From a bacterium (GTDB taxonomy: Bacteria; UBP14; UBA6098; B30-G16), in the NCBI GenBank assembly GCA_030613005.1, contig JAUWMV010000021.1, positions 1 to 37,502 on the forward strand: 37,502 bases of DNA, given 5' to 3'. This document shows, piece by piece, positions 1-9,211 of this stretch (its first letter is position 1; each line of letters starts with the position of its first letter). The translations under genes were made by a program, and so were the position numbers. The notes below the pieces were generated by a model. The model had not been told where the DNA came from and made no database searches. It saw only the letters and a program-made list of their open reading frames with translations.

Positions 1-333
1 AATGAATCTACATGGATAAGTGAATATAAAAGCTTGCCTGAAGCAATGAATTTAAATGTAAATCCCAATCCATTTAATTCGGTCTGTCGAATTACAGCAC
101 CAGCTGGCTCAAAGATAGAAATATACGATTTGCAGGGAAAGCTTATCTGGGAATCGCAATCACAAATGGATCGTCTCGAGAAAGATGAGGAGACATTCTT
201 TTCACGGAGAGATGGATTCACGATGAGGAGTTTTATTTGGCAACCGGATGAATCGATAGGCAGTGGTGTGTATTTGGTCAAAGTGAGTTTTGGGAAATGG
301 AAATTGTCGAAAAAAGTGGTTTATTTGAAATAA
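1..333 (+). CDS. C-terminal end of a secreted FG-GAP-array paralogue (partial, 5' end outside window)
   Basis: The frame is open from base 1 and ends at TAA 331-333, so only the last 110 codons of a longer gene are seen. They are almost the same as the ends of the three complete genes that follow: a PNPFN motif, a GSKIEIYDLQGKL strand, a W-x-PDESIGSGVYLV segment and a final KKVVYLK. This is the layout of type IX-like C-terminal sorting domains (Por_Secre_tail family), which in FCB bacteria route proteins across the outer membrane and are removed at the surface. By analogy with its neighbours the missing part should be a signal peptide and an FG-GAP propeller; that part is inference. The first visible residues (before PNPFN) differ from the other copies, so the upstream body may be more divergent. 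Confidence 0.85.
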   Translation, partial: NESTWISEYKSLPEAMNLNVNPNPFNSVCRITAPAGSKIEIYDLQGKLIWESQSQMDRLEKDEETFFSRRDGFTMRSFIWQPDESIGSGVYLVKVSFGKWKLSKKVVYLK

Positions 334-447
334 ATTTTGGAATTATTATTTACATCTTGACAAATCCAATATAATTATAAATTAATACTAATAGGTGGAA
401 TAAACCTGGTGGTTTTCGTCACTCCTTCTTGCTGTGGAGGTAGAATT
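331..447 (+). repeat. Duplicated intergenic spacer, copy 1
   Basis: This 117-nt spacer recurs at 2713-2831 and 5079-5196. Copies 1 and 3 are identical for roughly the first 90 bases, including the TTGACA element and the AGGTGGAATAAACCTGGTGG block, and then diverge; the last part of copy 3 matches copy 2 instead. The mosaic pattern implies recombination between the array members. Confidence 0.85.
357..383 (+). promoter_or_regulatory. Candidate promoter in duplicated spacer (array gene 2)
   Basis: TTGACA (357-362) is followed after 15 nt by TAAATT (378-383). The same -10-like hexamer follows a -35 element upstream of coaE and of the tRNA(CAU) in this window, with a 16-nt spacer. The element recurs at 5105-5131 unchanged and, with a changed -10 region, at 2739-2765. 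The short spacer makes the exact -10 uncertain. Confidence 0.45.
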
Positions 448-2715
448 ATGAGAAGAATTTCGATTTGCTTATATTTTCTAATCGTATTAAATCTGGTTCC
501 TGCGATTACTTATAATTTAATTAATTCCGATGTGAAAATTTTGAGAGTTGTAGATCTTATTACTTATGAAACTAGAAGATTGAAGACGACGATCACAAAT
601 CCTTCGGTTCAAGATTTGGATGGTGATGGGATTGGTGATTTGTTTTTTACGGATAGCGATATGCAAACAAACAGAAGTGATTATTTTAGAATATTTTACG
701 GATCAAGAGATTGGCGTCCAATAATATATACTTATGATTCTGATATCGAAGTTATCGACACAATGGCGGAGTTTCAAATGGATCTGGATTGTGGAAAAAT
801 TATACAGATTCCAGATGAAGGGAATTTTATTCTATTAATTCAAAGGAATTCCTTTTTGCCTGGTACATTAGAGACCTTTTTTACGATACCCTCCGATTTA
901 GAACCCGGTACATATAATCGTCATGAGGTTCAGTGGACATATTACGATAGTATTGCTTTTTGGGGTACATATATATATCCCAGCGCCATGGGTATAAGAC
1001 CATATAATTACACAGTATTCGACTCATTTTTGGTTTTTCCAGGTTCTTACTTTTTCTCATACGATCCGAGGATAACTTTTAAAAGTGTCTGGTGGTTTGT
1101 ACCGTTTTCCTTTTATGATGATACAGTAAATGTTTCTGAAGCCAGTGTATATCATCTTATTGTCTCAACGAAAAATGATTGCGGTCTCTTCTCTCATTTA
1201 ATTTTTTCACCGGGTGATATTAACGGAGATGGTTTCAATGACTTAGTTTTAGGTAAAATGGCTTTTTGTTGGAATATAGGAATTTCACCAACGCGCCAAC
1301 CTATTAGTGGTAGAAGATGGGAAATAAATTTATGGAGGGATCATTCACAGTGGTATTCCTCGCATATTATTTGGGGTAAGAGCGATTGGTCTGGTGCTGA
1401 TACAATAAGTTATGACAGTTCTTCATATATGTATAACACTTATACTCACAATACACACTATGCTGTGGGTCCTGAGGAAGAATGCGATTTAGATGCTGAT
1501 GGTTATGCAGATATTGTTATTTGCGAACCTAAGCCTATTATTTATTCTGATTCCAGTTTAATAAGTACCCCACCTTTTGGTCATATTCATACTGATGATT
1601 CAATCCGATTCGATTACGGTGATACCTCGAAGCTTTACATTCTCTTCGGTCGTCGAGATTTCCCTCGTGGAGTGTATGATTCAATTCAAAATGTAGCCGA
1701 TGTTACGATAAAATCAAGATACACAAATGCTGGCATCGGTGGTGCGGTTTCTGTCGGAGATTACAACGGTGATGGGTACGACGATATACTTGTGGGTTCA
1801 GCATGCGTGGCAGGACATTTGGGCTATCTGTTTCTTGGCAACGAGTATCGAGCGTATCCTGAGTGGTTCGAGGATGCGGATATTTTCTTCACAGCGGAGA
1901 GTGCATACACTTACCTTACAAACCCGAATATACGATATATAATGTATAACACCGGTGTGCGACTTGGGGATTTAAACGGTGACGGTTTGGATGATGTAGT
2001 TTTGTCGATATATATGTATAAATTTCGTGATTCGCCCACAGGACGAAATATATTTCCGTTTCCGTTTGTGTATATTTTCTTCAACAAGCGACCTAGTGCA
2101 GAACTTGTTAAGCCCGATTCTCCAAGGATCGATGATGTGCGAGATACAGTATGTTTTAAGCTCGACTTCAAGACCTCGCTTGCGATAATATCGCTTAATT
2201 TAACAGTTGACGAGGATACATTTAATATAGATTCCCCAGAGCTTTCATACGATGCATCGGAATCGCTGCTGTGTTTTGCACCGTCGAGAGATTGGGATAC
2301 CTCGACGATAATTCGATTCTGCATAAACCGTTTGACAGATATGATTGGCACAGAGATGGATGTCCCATGGTGCGTGAAATTCAACGACACGCTGGGTATT
2401 ATTGAGCGAGTAAATAAGCCCGAGGATATTGCGATTGAAGTGTTTCCTAATCCATTTAATTCCTCATGTCGAATTACAGCACCAGCTGGCTCAAAGATAG
2501 AAATATACAATTTGCAGGGGAAGCTTGTCTGGGAATCGCAATCACAAATGGATCGTCTCAAGAAAGATGAGGAAACATTCTCTTCACGGGGAGATGGATT
2601 TACGGTAAGGAGTTTTGTTTGGCAACCAGATAAATCGATTGGGAGTGGTGTGTATTTGGTCAAAGTGAGTTTTGGGAAATGGAAATTGTCGAAAAAAGTA
2701 GTATATTTGAAATAA
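448..2715 (+). CDS. Secreted FG-GAP repeat protein with type IX-like sorting domain, array copy 2
   Basis: A 755-residue secreted protein of unknown exact role. The ATG at 448 is chosen over the in-frame start at 409 because GGAGG (436-440) sits 7 nt upstream and because the paralogues start identically (MRRISIC). A signal peptide covers residues 1-20. Five calcium-binding FG-GAP/VCBS-type motifs (D-x-[DN]-x-D-G-x-x-D) lie near residues 56, 256, 347, 436 and 506, as in integrin-alpha-like beta-propellers. From about residue 665 comes a PNPFN...KKVVYLK C-terminal sorting domain. Family knowledge predicts a surface-exposed or released adhesion or carbohydrate-binding-like protein; the ligand is unknown. 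It is the second member of a tandem array in the same direction, each with its own promoter-like spacer. Confidence 0.85.
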   Translation: MRRISICLYFLIVLNLVPAITYNLINSDVKILRVVDLITYETRRLKTTITNPSVQDLDGDGIGDLFFTDSDMQTNRSDYFRIFYGSRDWRPIIYTYDSDIEVIDTMAEFQMDLDCGKIIQIPDEGNFILLIQRNSFLPGTLETFFTIPSDLEPGTYNRHEVQWTYYDSIAFWGTYIYPSAMGIRPYNYTVFDSFLVFPGSYFFSYDPRITFKSVWWFVPFSFYDDTVNVSEASVYHLIVSTKNDCGLFSHLIFSPGDINGDGFNDLVLGKMAFCWNIGISPTRQPISGRRWEINLWRDHSQWYSSHIIWGKSDWSGADTISYDSSSYMYNTYTHNTHYAVGPEEECDLDADGYADIVICEPKPIIYSDSSLISTPPFGHIHTDDSIRFDYGDTSKLYILFGRRDFPRGVYDSIQNVADVTIKSRYTNAGIGGAVSVGDYNGDGYDDILVGSACVAGHLGYLFLGNEYRAYPEWFEDADIFFTAESAYTYLTNPNIRYIMYNTGVRLGDLNGDGLDDVVLSIYMYKFRDSPTGRNIFPFPFVYIFFNKRPSAELVKPDSPRIDDVRDTVCFKLDFKTSLAIISLNLTVDEDTFNIDSPELSYDASESLLCFAPSRDWDTSTIIRFCINRLTDMIGTEMDVPWCVKFNDTLGIIERVNKPEDIAIEVFPNPFNSSCRITAPAGSKIEIYNLQGKLVWESQSQMDRLKKDEETFSSRGDGFTVRSFVWQPDKSIGSGVYLVKVSFGKWKLSKKVVYLK

Positions 2716-2831
2716 ATTTTGGAATTATAATTAACCTCTTGACAAATCCAATATGATTATAGTTTAATACTTATAGGTGGAATAAAACCTGGTGGTATTC
2801 ATCGCCCTTTTTCTTGCATAGGAGTCTTATT
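2713..2831 (+). repeat. Duplicated intergenic spacer, copy 2
   Basis: This 119-nt spacer is homologous to 331-447 and 5079-5196 and is the most diverged of the three in its first half. TTGACA is kept at 2739-2744, while the region where the other copies have TAAATT reads TAGTTT (2760-2765). An AGGAG Shine-Dalgarno sequence at 2820-2824 precedes the next gene. Confidence 0.8.
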
Positions 2832-5081
2832 ATGAGAAGAATTTCGATTTGTCTATATTTTCTAATCGTATTTAATCTAGTTCCTGCGATTACATATGAT
2901 TTAATTAATTCTGATGTAAAGATATTAAAAATCATCGATCTTACTAGTTATGGATACAATTTTATATTTATAACTAATCCCTCTGTACAAGATCTAAATA
3001 GCGATGGTATAAATGATCTTTTTTTTACTGAAAGTTATTATAGAACTTCCTCTAATGATTATTTCCGAGTATTTTTCGGGCATAAGATATGGCATCCATT
3101 AATATATGAAGATGAATGCGATATCGTTATTGTGGACACTATGAATAATAGGGTAATGGATCTAGATTGTGGTAAGATTGTAAATATACCAGATGAAGGA
3201 AAATTTCTTATTCTTATTGAAAGACCGCTCCATGGATTCTGTAGTTATCTGGAAAGTTTTTTTTTACTACCTACCGATTTATCTCCTGGTACATACAATC
3301 GTCACGATGTAGAAAGCAGGTATTATGATAGTATAAAATCAGGTTCTTATGAATCTGGTATTGAAATATTTCCATATAATTACACAGTATTCGACTCATT
3401 TTTGGTTTTTCCAGGTTCTTACTTTTTCACTGATGATCCAGTAGTAACTTTTAAAAGTGTCTGGTGGTTTGTACCGTTTTCTATTTATGATGATACAGTA
3501 AAAGTTTCTGAATCTAATGTATATCATCTTATTGTCTCAAGGAAACATGATTGCGCTCATTTCTGTAATTTAATTTTTTCACCGGGTGATATTAATGGAG
3601 ATGGGTTCAACGATTTAGTTTTAGGTAAAATGGCTTCTATTTGGACTGTTGGAAAATCTCTTACTGTTGAGCCTTTTAGGGGTAGAAGATGGGAAATAGG
3701 TTTATGGATGGATTTTACACAGTGGTTTTCCTCGCATATTATTTGGGGTAAGAGCGATTGGTCTGGCGCTGATACAATAAGTTATGACAGTTCTTCCTAT
3801 ATGTATAACACTTATACTCACAATACACATTTGACAATAGGTCCTGAAGAAGAATGCGATTTAGATGCTGATGGATATGCAGATATTGTTATTTGCGAAC
3901 CTAAGCCTACTATTTATTCTGATTCTAGTTTAATAAGTATCCCAAATTTTCGTGTTATTGATGATTCAATCCGATACGATTACGGTGACGCCTCGAAGCT
4001 TTACATTCTCTTTGGTCGTCGAGATTTCCCTCGTGGTGTGTATGATTCAATTCAAAATGTTGCCGATGTTACGATAAAATCACGATACACAAATGCTGGC
4101 ATCGGCGGTGCGGTTTCTGTCGGAGATTACAACGGCGATGGATACGACGATATTCTTGTGGGGTCTGCATGCGTTGCAGGGCATTTAGGCTATCTGTTTC
4201 TTGGCAACAAGTATCGAGCGTATCCGGAATGGTTCGAGGATGCGGATATTTTCTTCACAGCGGAGAGTGCATACACTTACCTTACAAACCCGAATTTGCG
4301 ATATATAATGTATAACACCGGTGTGCGACTTGGTGATTTAAACGGTGACGGTTTGGATGATGTAGTTCTGTCGATCTATATGTATAAATTTCGTGATTCA
4401 CCCACAGGACGAAATATTTTCCCGTTTCCGTTTGTGTATATTTTCTTCAACAAGCGACCCAGTGCGGAACTTGTTAAGCCCGATTATCCAAGGATCGATA
4501 ATGTGCGTGATACAGTATGTTTTAAGCTCGACTTCAAGACCTCGCTTGCACTAATATCGCTTAATTTAACAGTTGACGAGGATACATTTAATATAGATTC
4601 GCCAGAGCTGTCGTATAATGTGTCGGAGTCATTGCTGTGTTTTGTGCCGTCGAGAGATTGGGATACCTCGGCGATAATTCAGTTTTGCATAAATCGCTTG
4701 ACAGATATGATTGGCACTGAAATGGATGTGCCATGGTGTGTGAATTTCAACGACACGCTGGGTATTGCTGAGCGGAAAAATAAGCCTGAGGATATTGCGA
4801 TTGAAGTAATTCCCAATCCATTTAATTCTTCATGCCAAATTACAGCACCAATCGGCTCAAAGATAGAAATATACAATTTGCAGGGAAAGCTTGTCTGGGA
4901 ATCGCAATCACAAATGGATCACATCAAGAATGATGAGGAAACGTTCTCTCATTGGGTTGAAGGATTCACGATGAGGAGTTTTATCTGGCAACCAGATGAA
5001 TCGATTGGCAGTGGTGTGTATTTAGTTAATGTAAGCTTTGGGAAATGGAAATTGTCGAAAAAAGTAGTTTATTTGAAATAA
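2832..5081 (+). CDS. Secreted FG-GAP repeat protein with type IX-like sorting domain, array copy 3
   Basis: A 749-residue paralogue of the gene at 448-2715. The start at 2832 has AGGAG 7 nt upstream and gives the shared MRRISIC signal peptide; the in-frame start at 2814 would prepend residues before it. The order is the same: signal peptide, five FG-GAP-type calcium-binding motifs, then a sorting domain with PNPFN and KKVVYLK. Roughly the last two thirds are nearly identical to the other copies, while residues about 30-200 differ more, so variation is concentrated in the N-terminal part of the propeller. The sorting domain has local changes (for example IGSKIEIY instead of AGSKIEIY). Likely exported and surface-attached or released; the partner is unknown. 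Confidence 0.85.
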   Translation: MRRISICLYFLIVFNLVPAITYDLINSDVKILKIIDLTSYGYNFIFITNPSVQDLNSDGINDLFFTESYYRTSSNDYFRVFFGHKIWHPLIYEDECDIVIVDTMNNRVMDLDCGKIVNIPDEGKFLILIERPLHGFCSYLESFFLLPTDLSPGTYNRHDVESRYYDSIKSGSYESGIEIFPYNYTVFDSFLVFPGSYFFTDDPVVTFKSVWWFVPFSIYDDTVKVSESNVYHLIVSRKHDCAHFCNLIFSPGDINGDGFNDLVLGKMASIWTVGKSLTVEPFRGRRWEIGLWMDFTQWFSSHIIWGKSDWSGADTISYDSSSYMYNTYTHNTHLTIGPEEECDLDADGYADIVICEPKPTIYSDSSLISIPNFRVIDDSIRYDYGDASKLYILFGRRDFPRGVYDSIQNVADVTIKSRYTNAGIGGAVSVGDYNGDGYDDILVGSACVAGHLGYLFLGNKYRAYPEWFEDADIFFTAESAYTYLTNPNLRYIMYNTGVRLGDLNGDGLDDVVLSIYMYKFRDSPTGRNIFPFPFVYIFFNKRPSAELVKPDYPRIDNVRDTVCFKLDFKTSLALISLNLTVDEDTFNIDSPELSYNVSESLLCFVPSRDWDTSAIIQFCINRLTDMIGTEMDVPWCVNFNDTLGIAERKNKPEDIAIEVIPNPFNSSCQITAPIGSKIEIYNLQGKLVWESQSQMDHIKNDEETFSHWVEGFTMRSFIWQPDESIGSGVYLVNVSFGKWKLSKKVVYLK

Positions 5082-5196
5082 ATTTTGGAATTATTATTTA
5101 CATCTTGACAAATCCAATATAATTATAAATTAATACTAATAGGTGGAATAAACCTGGTGGTTTTCATCACCCTTTTTCTTGTATAGGAGTCTTATT
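5079..5196 (+). repeat. Duplicated intergenic spacer, copy 3
   Basis: This 118-nt spacer matches copy 1 (331-447) exactly through the TTGACA (5105-5110) and TAAATT (5126-5131) elements and the GGTGG block, then switches to near-identity with copy 2 around the AGGAGTCTTATT ribosome-binding region. It is a clear mosaic of the other two spacers. Confidence 0.85.
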
Positions 5197-7449
5197 ATGA
5201 GAAGAATTTCGATTTGCATATATTTTCTAATCGTATTTAATCTAATTCCTGCGATTACTTATAATTTAATTAATTCTGATGTAAAGATATTAAAAATCAT
5301 CGATCTTATTAATTGGAAATACGATTATCGATTTATAACTAATCCCTCTATACAAGATTTAAATAGCGATGGAATAAATGATCTTTTTTTTACTGGAAGT
5401 TATTGTGGAAATTACTGTAATGATTATTTTCGAGTATTTTACGGACGAAGGATATGGCGTCCATTAATATATAAAGATGAATGTGATATCGTTATTGTGG
5501 ACACAATCGATAATAGCGAGATGGATCTAGATTGTGGTAAGATTGTAAATATACCAGATGAAGGAAAATTTCTTATTCTTATTGAAAGGACGATCGGTGG
5601 AATCAGTATTTATCCTGATCAATTTTTTTTACTACCCACCGATTTGATTCCTGGTTCATATAATCGTCATGATGTTGCATGCAGGTATTATGATAGCTTA
5701 GTATTTTATGATTATGGTATGCCTTCGGGGATAGCTCCACATAACTACACTGTCTTCGACTCATTTTTCGTTTTTCCCGGAGTATTTCGTTCTCCTTTAT
5801 CATTAGAGGAAGCACGTCTCTGGGCATTTCTCCCGATAGATTTAAGCGGAGATACTGTCAATATAGCTGAAAACAGCCCGTATCAACTTGTTATTCGGAA
5901 TATAGGCTCTGGTAACTTTTCACATGTGGTCTTCTCACCCGGTGATATTAATGGTGATGGTTATAATGATCTTGTTTTCGGAAAAATGGCTTTCGTGTTG
6001 TGGTGGATTGGTATAAATCCTACAACTTTCCCACATATAGGGGATAGATGGGCAATTCATTTACGGGATTATGAACAGTTTTTTTCAAGTCACATTTTGT
6101 GGGGGAGAAGAGAGTGGCACGGTGTAGATATAATAAGTTATGACAGTTCTTCCAATAAGTATAACACATACACTCACTCTCACCACACATATTGGGTGGT
6201 GGGACCGGAGGAAGAATGTGATTTAGATAACGACGGTTTTGCTGATATAATTTTGAACGAAGCTATGGCAGTGATTTTTTCTGATTCCACAGATACCACA
6301 CACTATGTACAAACCTTTATTTGGACCGGTGCTGCTCTCAGATACGATTTCGGTGACACCTCGAAACTTTATATCCTCTTCGGTCGTCGAGATTTCCCAC
6401 GTGATGTATATGATTCTATTCAAAATGTTGCCGATGTTACGATAAAATCACGATACACAAATGCTGGCATCGGCGGTGCGGTTTCTGTCGGAGATTACAA
6501 CGGCGACGGCTACGACGATATACTTGTAGGATCCGCATGTGTTGCTGGACATTTGGGCTATCTGTTTCTTGGCAATGAATATCGAGCATATCCGGAGTGG
6601 TTCGAGGATGCGGATATTTTCTTCACAGCGGAGAGTGCATACACTTACCTTACAAACCCGAATTTGCGATATATAATGTATAACACCGGCGTGCGACTTG
6701 GAGATTTAAACGGTGACGGTTTAGACGATGTAGTTTTGTCGATCTATATGTATAATTGGCGTGATTCACCCACTGGTCGAGACATTTTTCCGTTTCCGTT
6801 TGTGTATATTTTCTTCAACAAGCGACCCAGTGCGGAACTTGTTAAGCCCGATTCTCCGAGGATCGATGATGTGAGGGATACAGTATGTTTTAAGCTCGAC
6901 TTCAAAACCTCGCTTGCGCTAATATCGCTTAATTTAACAGTTGACGAGGATACATTTAATATAGATTCGCCAGAGCTATCGTATGATGTGTCGGAATCAT
7001 TGCTGTGTTTTGCACCATCAAGCGATTGGGATACCTCGACGATAATTCGATTCTGCATAAATCGTTTGACAGATATGATTGGCACCGAGATGGATGTCCC
7101 ATGGTGTGTGAATTTCAACGACACAACGGGTATTATTGAGCGGAAAAATCTGCCTGAAGATATAGCGATTGAAGTGTTTCCCAATCCATTTAATGCGGTA
7201 TGTCGAATTACAGCACCAGCTGGCTCAAAGATAGAAATATACAATTTGCAGGGAAAGCTTGTCTGGGAATCGCAATCACAAATGGATCGTCCCAAGAATG
7301 ATGAGGAAACATCATCTTTACGGGGAGAAGGATTCACGATGAGGAGTTTTATCTGGCAACCAGACGAATCGATTGGGAGTGGTGTGTATTTGGTTAGTGC
7401 TAATTGTAAGAATATTAAAGTTGTCAAGAAAATTGTTTATTTGAAGTAA
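5197..7449 (+). CDS. Secreted FG-GAP repeat protein with type IX-like sorting domain, array copy 4
   Basis: A 750-residue paralogue and the last gene of the array. The start at 5197 is set by AGGAG 7 nt upstream and by the shared MRRISIC signal peptide. It has the same five calcium-binding motifs and sorting domain. It is the most diverged copy in the middle (about 5700-6350, residues 170-385), while the following 230 residues return to near-identity. Its last 20 residues also differ: the final strand reads SANCKNIKVVKKIVYLK where the others have KVSFGKWKLSKKVVYLK, although the family ending is kept. The block pattern points to gene conversion. No hairpin terminator is visible in the 48-nt A+T-rich gap to the convergent gene. 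Confidence 0.85.
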   Translation: MRRISICIYFLIVFNLIPAITYNLINSDVKILKIIDLINWKYDYRFITNPSIQDLNSDGINDLFFTGSYCGNYCNDYFRVFYGRRIWRPLIYKDECDIVIVDTIDNSEMDLDCGKIVNIPDEGKFLILIERTIGGISIYPDQFFLLPTDLIPGSYNRHDVACRYYDSLVFYDYGMPSGIAPHNYTVFDSFFVFPGVFRSPLSLEEARLWAFLPIDLSGDTVNIAENSPYQLVIRNIGSGNFSHVVFSPGDINGDGYNDLVFGKMAFVLWWIGINPTTFPHIGDRWAIHLRDYEQFFSSHILWGRREWHGVDIISYDSSSNKYNTYTHSHHTYWVVGPEEECDLDNDGFADIILNEAMAVIFSDSTDTTHYVQTFIWTGAALRYDFGDTSKLYILFGRRDFPRDVYDSIQNVADVTIKSRYTNAGIGGAVSVGDYNGDGYDDILVGSACVAGHLGYLFLGNEYRAYPEWFEDADIFFTAESAYTYLTNPNLRYIMYNTGVRLGDLNGDGLDDVVLSIYMYNWRDSPTGRDIFPFPFVYIFFNKRPSAELVKPDSPRIDDVRDTVCFKLDFKTSLALISLNLTVDEDTFNIDSPELSYDVSESLLCFAPSSDWDTSTIIRFCINRLTDMIGTEMDVPWCVNFNDTTGIIERKNLPEDIAIEVFPNPFNAVCRITAPAGSKIEIYNLQGKLVWESQSQMDRPKNDEETSSLRGEGFTMRSFIWQPDESIGSGVYLVSANCKNIKVVKKIVYLK

Positions 7450-7497
7450 AAAAAATAAATTCTACAGAAGCATAAAAATATTATTTTATTTAATAGT

Positions 7498-7917
7498 TTA
7501 ATTTTTACGGAACTTCTTATTTTCTGGTGTAAATACTTTATTAGATGATACAGAATCCACAAAGCTAATCGAACCTTTTGTTACATTTTGAAATTTGTAA
7601 ATCTTTTCTCCAGGTCTTGACATTCCCAATCTGATTCTTGCTATTTCCTCAAGTAGAAGTGTATCGCAGTTTAGACGATGAATAATAAGTAATAAAGAAT
7701 CACTTTGCGCACGTTCTTGTGATATTAATTCGTTTAATTGAGATTTGTAAATTAATTTATTCTGAAATGAAACAAATCCTGTATCGCCGGCAAAGAGATC
7801 GTAAGTTAAAATTGGGACTAAGACTATTAATAGTAATACTTTAAGATATTTCTTGTATGGAAATTTTCTGTTAATTCGTCTTTCCTTATGTCGTAACCTT
7901 GTATTAATATAAGTCAT
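7498..7917 (-). CDS. FtsB/DivIC-family septum formation initiator protein
   Basis: A 139-residue bitopic membrane protein. The ATG at 7917 is preferred to a longer in-frame start at 7962 that would lie inside tolB: GGGGA lies just upstream, and it begins 2 nt after the tolB stop. After a basic cytoplasmic N-terminus (RLRHKERRINRKFPYKK) comes one membrane segment (about 27-44), a short helical region, and the family hallmark EEIARIRLGMSRPGEKIYKF. FtsB and DivIC proteins form a complex with FtsL (and FtsQ/DivIB) that activates septal cell-wall synthesis. The helical region is short and the C-terminal tail is Lys- and Asn-rich. FtsB and DivIC cannot be separated by sequence alone. It is probably co-transcribed with tolB. 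Confidence 0.8.
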   Translation of the reverse strand: MTYINTRLRHKERRINRKFPYKKYLKVLLLIVLVPILTYDLFAGDTGFVSFQNKLIYKSQLNELISQERAQSDSLLLIIHRLNCDTLLLEEIARIRLGMSRPGEKIYKFQNVTKGSISFVDSVSSNKVFTPENKKFRKN

Positions 7918-7918
7918 T

Positions 7919-9211
7919 TCATTTTCCCCATTTGAAAAGAGGAGACCAAGCTGGCGAAACATTATCGCTCACACTATTGGTAATTCGTCGTATCTGAGAG
8001 CCATCGTAGAGCATTTCATATAGTTGATACGCACCCAATCTGTCTGATGAGAAAACTATGTGATAACCGTCCGGAGCCCAATCTGGATCCTCATTATTGC
8101 CAATAGAAGTTAGATAGGTTATATTTTCACCGGATACATCGATAACAGCAATATCAAATTGACCTCTAGTACGAGATGCATAAGCGATCTTATCTCCTCT
8201 TGGTGACCAAGAAGGTTGATCGTTGTAATCGCCTTCGAATGTTAGTCTTCTTACGTTAGCTCCATCTTCGTCCATTATATAAACCTGAGGAGTTCCCGAT
8301 CGATCTGATGTAAATGCTAAGTAATGCCCGTCTGGTGACCAGGAGGGTGAGGTTTCTATGTTATAATTGTGAGTCAATCGTTTTAAGGATTTCGTTCGGG
8401 TATCGATAATGTAAATTTCTGAATTTCCATCTTTAGATAGAGCAATAGCAATTTTTCGACCATCCGGTGAATATGATGCTGCAGCATTTAGCCCATTAAA
8501 TCTGCTGAAGATTTCAGTTTTTCCGGTTTCAAAATTATAGATAAAAAGGTCAGGATTTCCTAATCTAAAACTTGTAAATGTCAACGATGCAAGATCGGGA
8601 GACCAATCAGGTGTTAGAGATATATGTCCCCCCGATGAGATTTGATTAATGTTATATCCATCATAATCACATGTATATAATTCTTTATTTCCTGTGCGTT
8701 TAGATATAAATGCGATTTTTGTTTGTGCGATTCCTTTCTCGCCTGTTAACGCCTTGACAATATCGTCGGATATTGAATGAACTATATGTCTGAGATCATC
8801 TGGATTGCCTTTAATATTACGTTTGAAAATACTTCTATTAGCACCAACAGAAAATAGTCGAGCTTCAATCTGTAATTCAAGCCCAATTTTCTTAAAATTT
8901 CCAAGGACAATGGCTTGGACACCAGAATTTAGCCAATCTACTTTTATTATTTCGGACTCGGATCTAACCATTGTAGGGAAAAAGTCAAAATTTAAAACTA
9001 TAAAAAAAGGGGAAAATGCCAAATCATCAGTGATTATTTGAGCTATATTATTTCCGAGACCGGTATCGATTGCTTGACTTACCGAATCGAGAACAAATGG
9101 CATTATAGCAATTCTAATTCGTTCGGTTCCCCGATCGGTAATCTTTAAATGTACTTCTTGTGGTAATAATATACTTATGTAACATATTATTACAGCGTAG
9201 ATTACCCTCAT
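7919..9211 (-). CDS. tolB: TolB, Tol-Pal system periplasmic beta-propeller protein
   Basis: A 430-residue exported protein. The N-terminal segment MRVIYAVIICYISILL looks like a signal peptide. The TolB_N alpha/beta domain spans about 25-150 (RIRIAIMPF...), followed by about six PD40/WD40-like blades (about 165-425) with repeated W-S-P-D-G and AFTSDRSG-type motifs. TolB binds Pal and colicin-type partners in the periplasm and helps outer-membrane constriction during division. No tolA, tolQ, tolR or pal gene is visible next to it; instead a division gene (FtsB/DivIC-like) follows directly, which fits a division role. The RBS is AGAGG, 8 nt before the ATG. TolB-like propellers also occur as orphan proteins, but the N-terminal domain supports true TolB. 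Confidence 0.85.
   Translation of the reverse strand: MRVIYAVIICYISILLPQEVHLKITDRGTERIRIAIMPFVLDSVSQAIDTGLGNNIAQIITDDLAFSPFFIVLNFDFFPTMVRSESEIIKVDWLNSGVQAIVLGNFKKIGLELQIEARLFSVGANRSIFKRNIKGNPDDLRHIVHSISDDIVKALTGEKGIAQTKIAFISKRTGNKELYTCDYDGYNINQISSGGHISLTPDWSPDLASLTFTSFRLGNPDLFIYNFETGKTEIFSRFNGLNAAASYSPDGRKIAIALSKDGNSEIYIIDTRTKSLKRLTHNYNIETSPSWSPDGHYLAFTSDRSGTPQVYIMDEDGANVRRLTFEGDYNDQPSWSPRGDKIAYASRTRGQFDIAVIDVSGENITYLTSIGNNEDPDWAPDGYHIVFSSDRLGAYQLYEMLYDGSQIRRITNSVSDNVSPAWSPLFKWGK

Noticed and set aside
370-375. A perfect TATAAT in the first duplicated spacer
   Set aside because: It lies only 7 nt after TTGACA, too close to act with it, and it is changed to TATGAT in copy 2; the box at 378-383 is more plausible, though uncertain.
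409-447. Longer N-terminus for the first complete FG-GAP gene
   Set aside because: The extra residues break the signal peptide, are not shared by the paralogues in sequence, and the ATG at 448 has a strong ribosome-binding site.
1911-2663. A 250-codon open frame antisense to the first complete FG-GAP gene, with shorter relatives at 4679-4876 and 6744-7427
   Set aside because: It recurs only because the sense genes are near-identical; it has no ribosome-binding site and its protein is low-complexity Ser-rich shadow sequence.
7918-7962. Longer N-terminus for the FtsB/DivIC-like gene
   Set aside because: It would lie inside the end of tolB; the ATG at 7917 follows the tolB stop with a ribosome-binding site.
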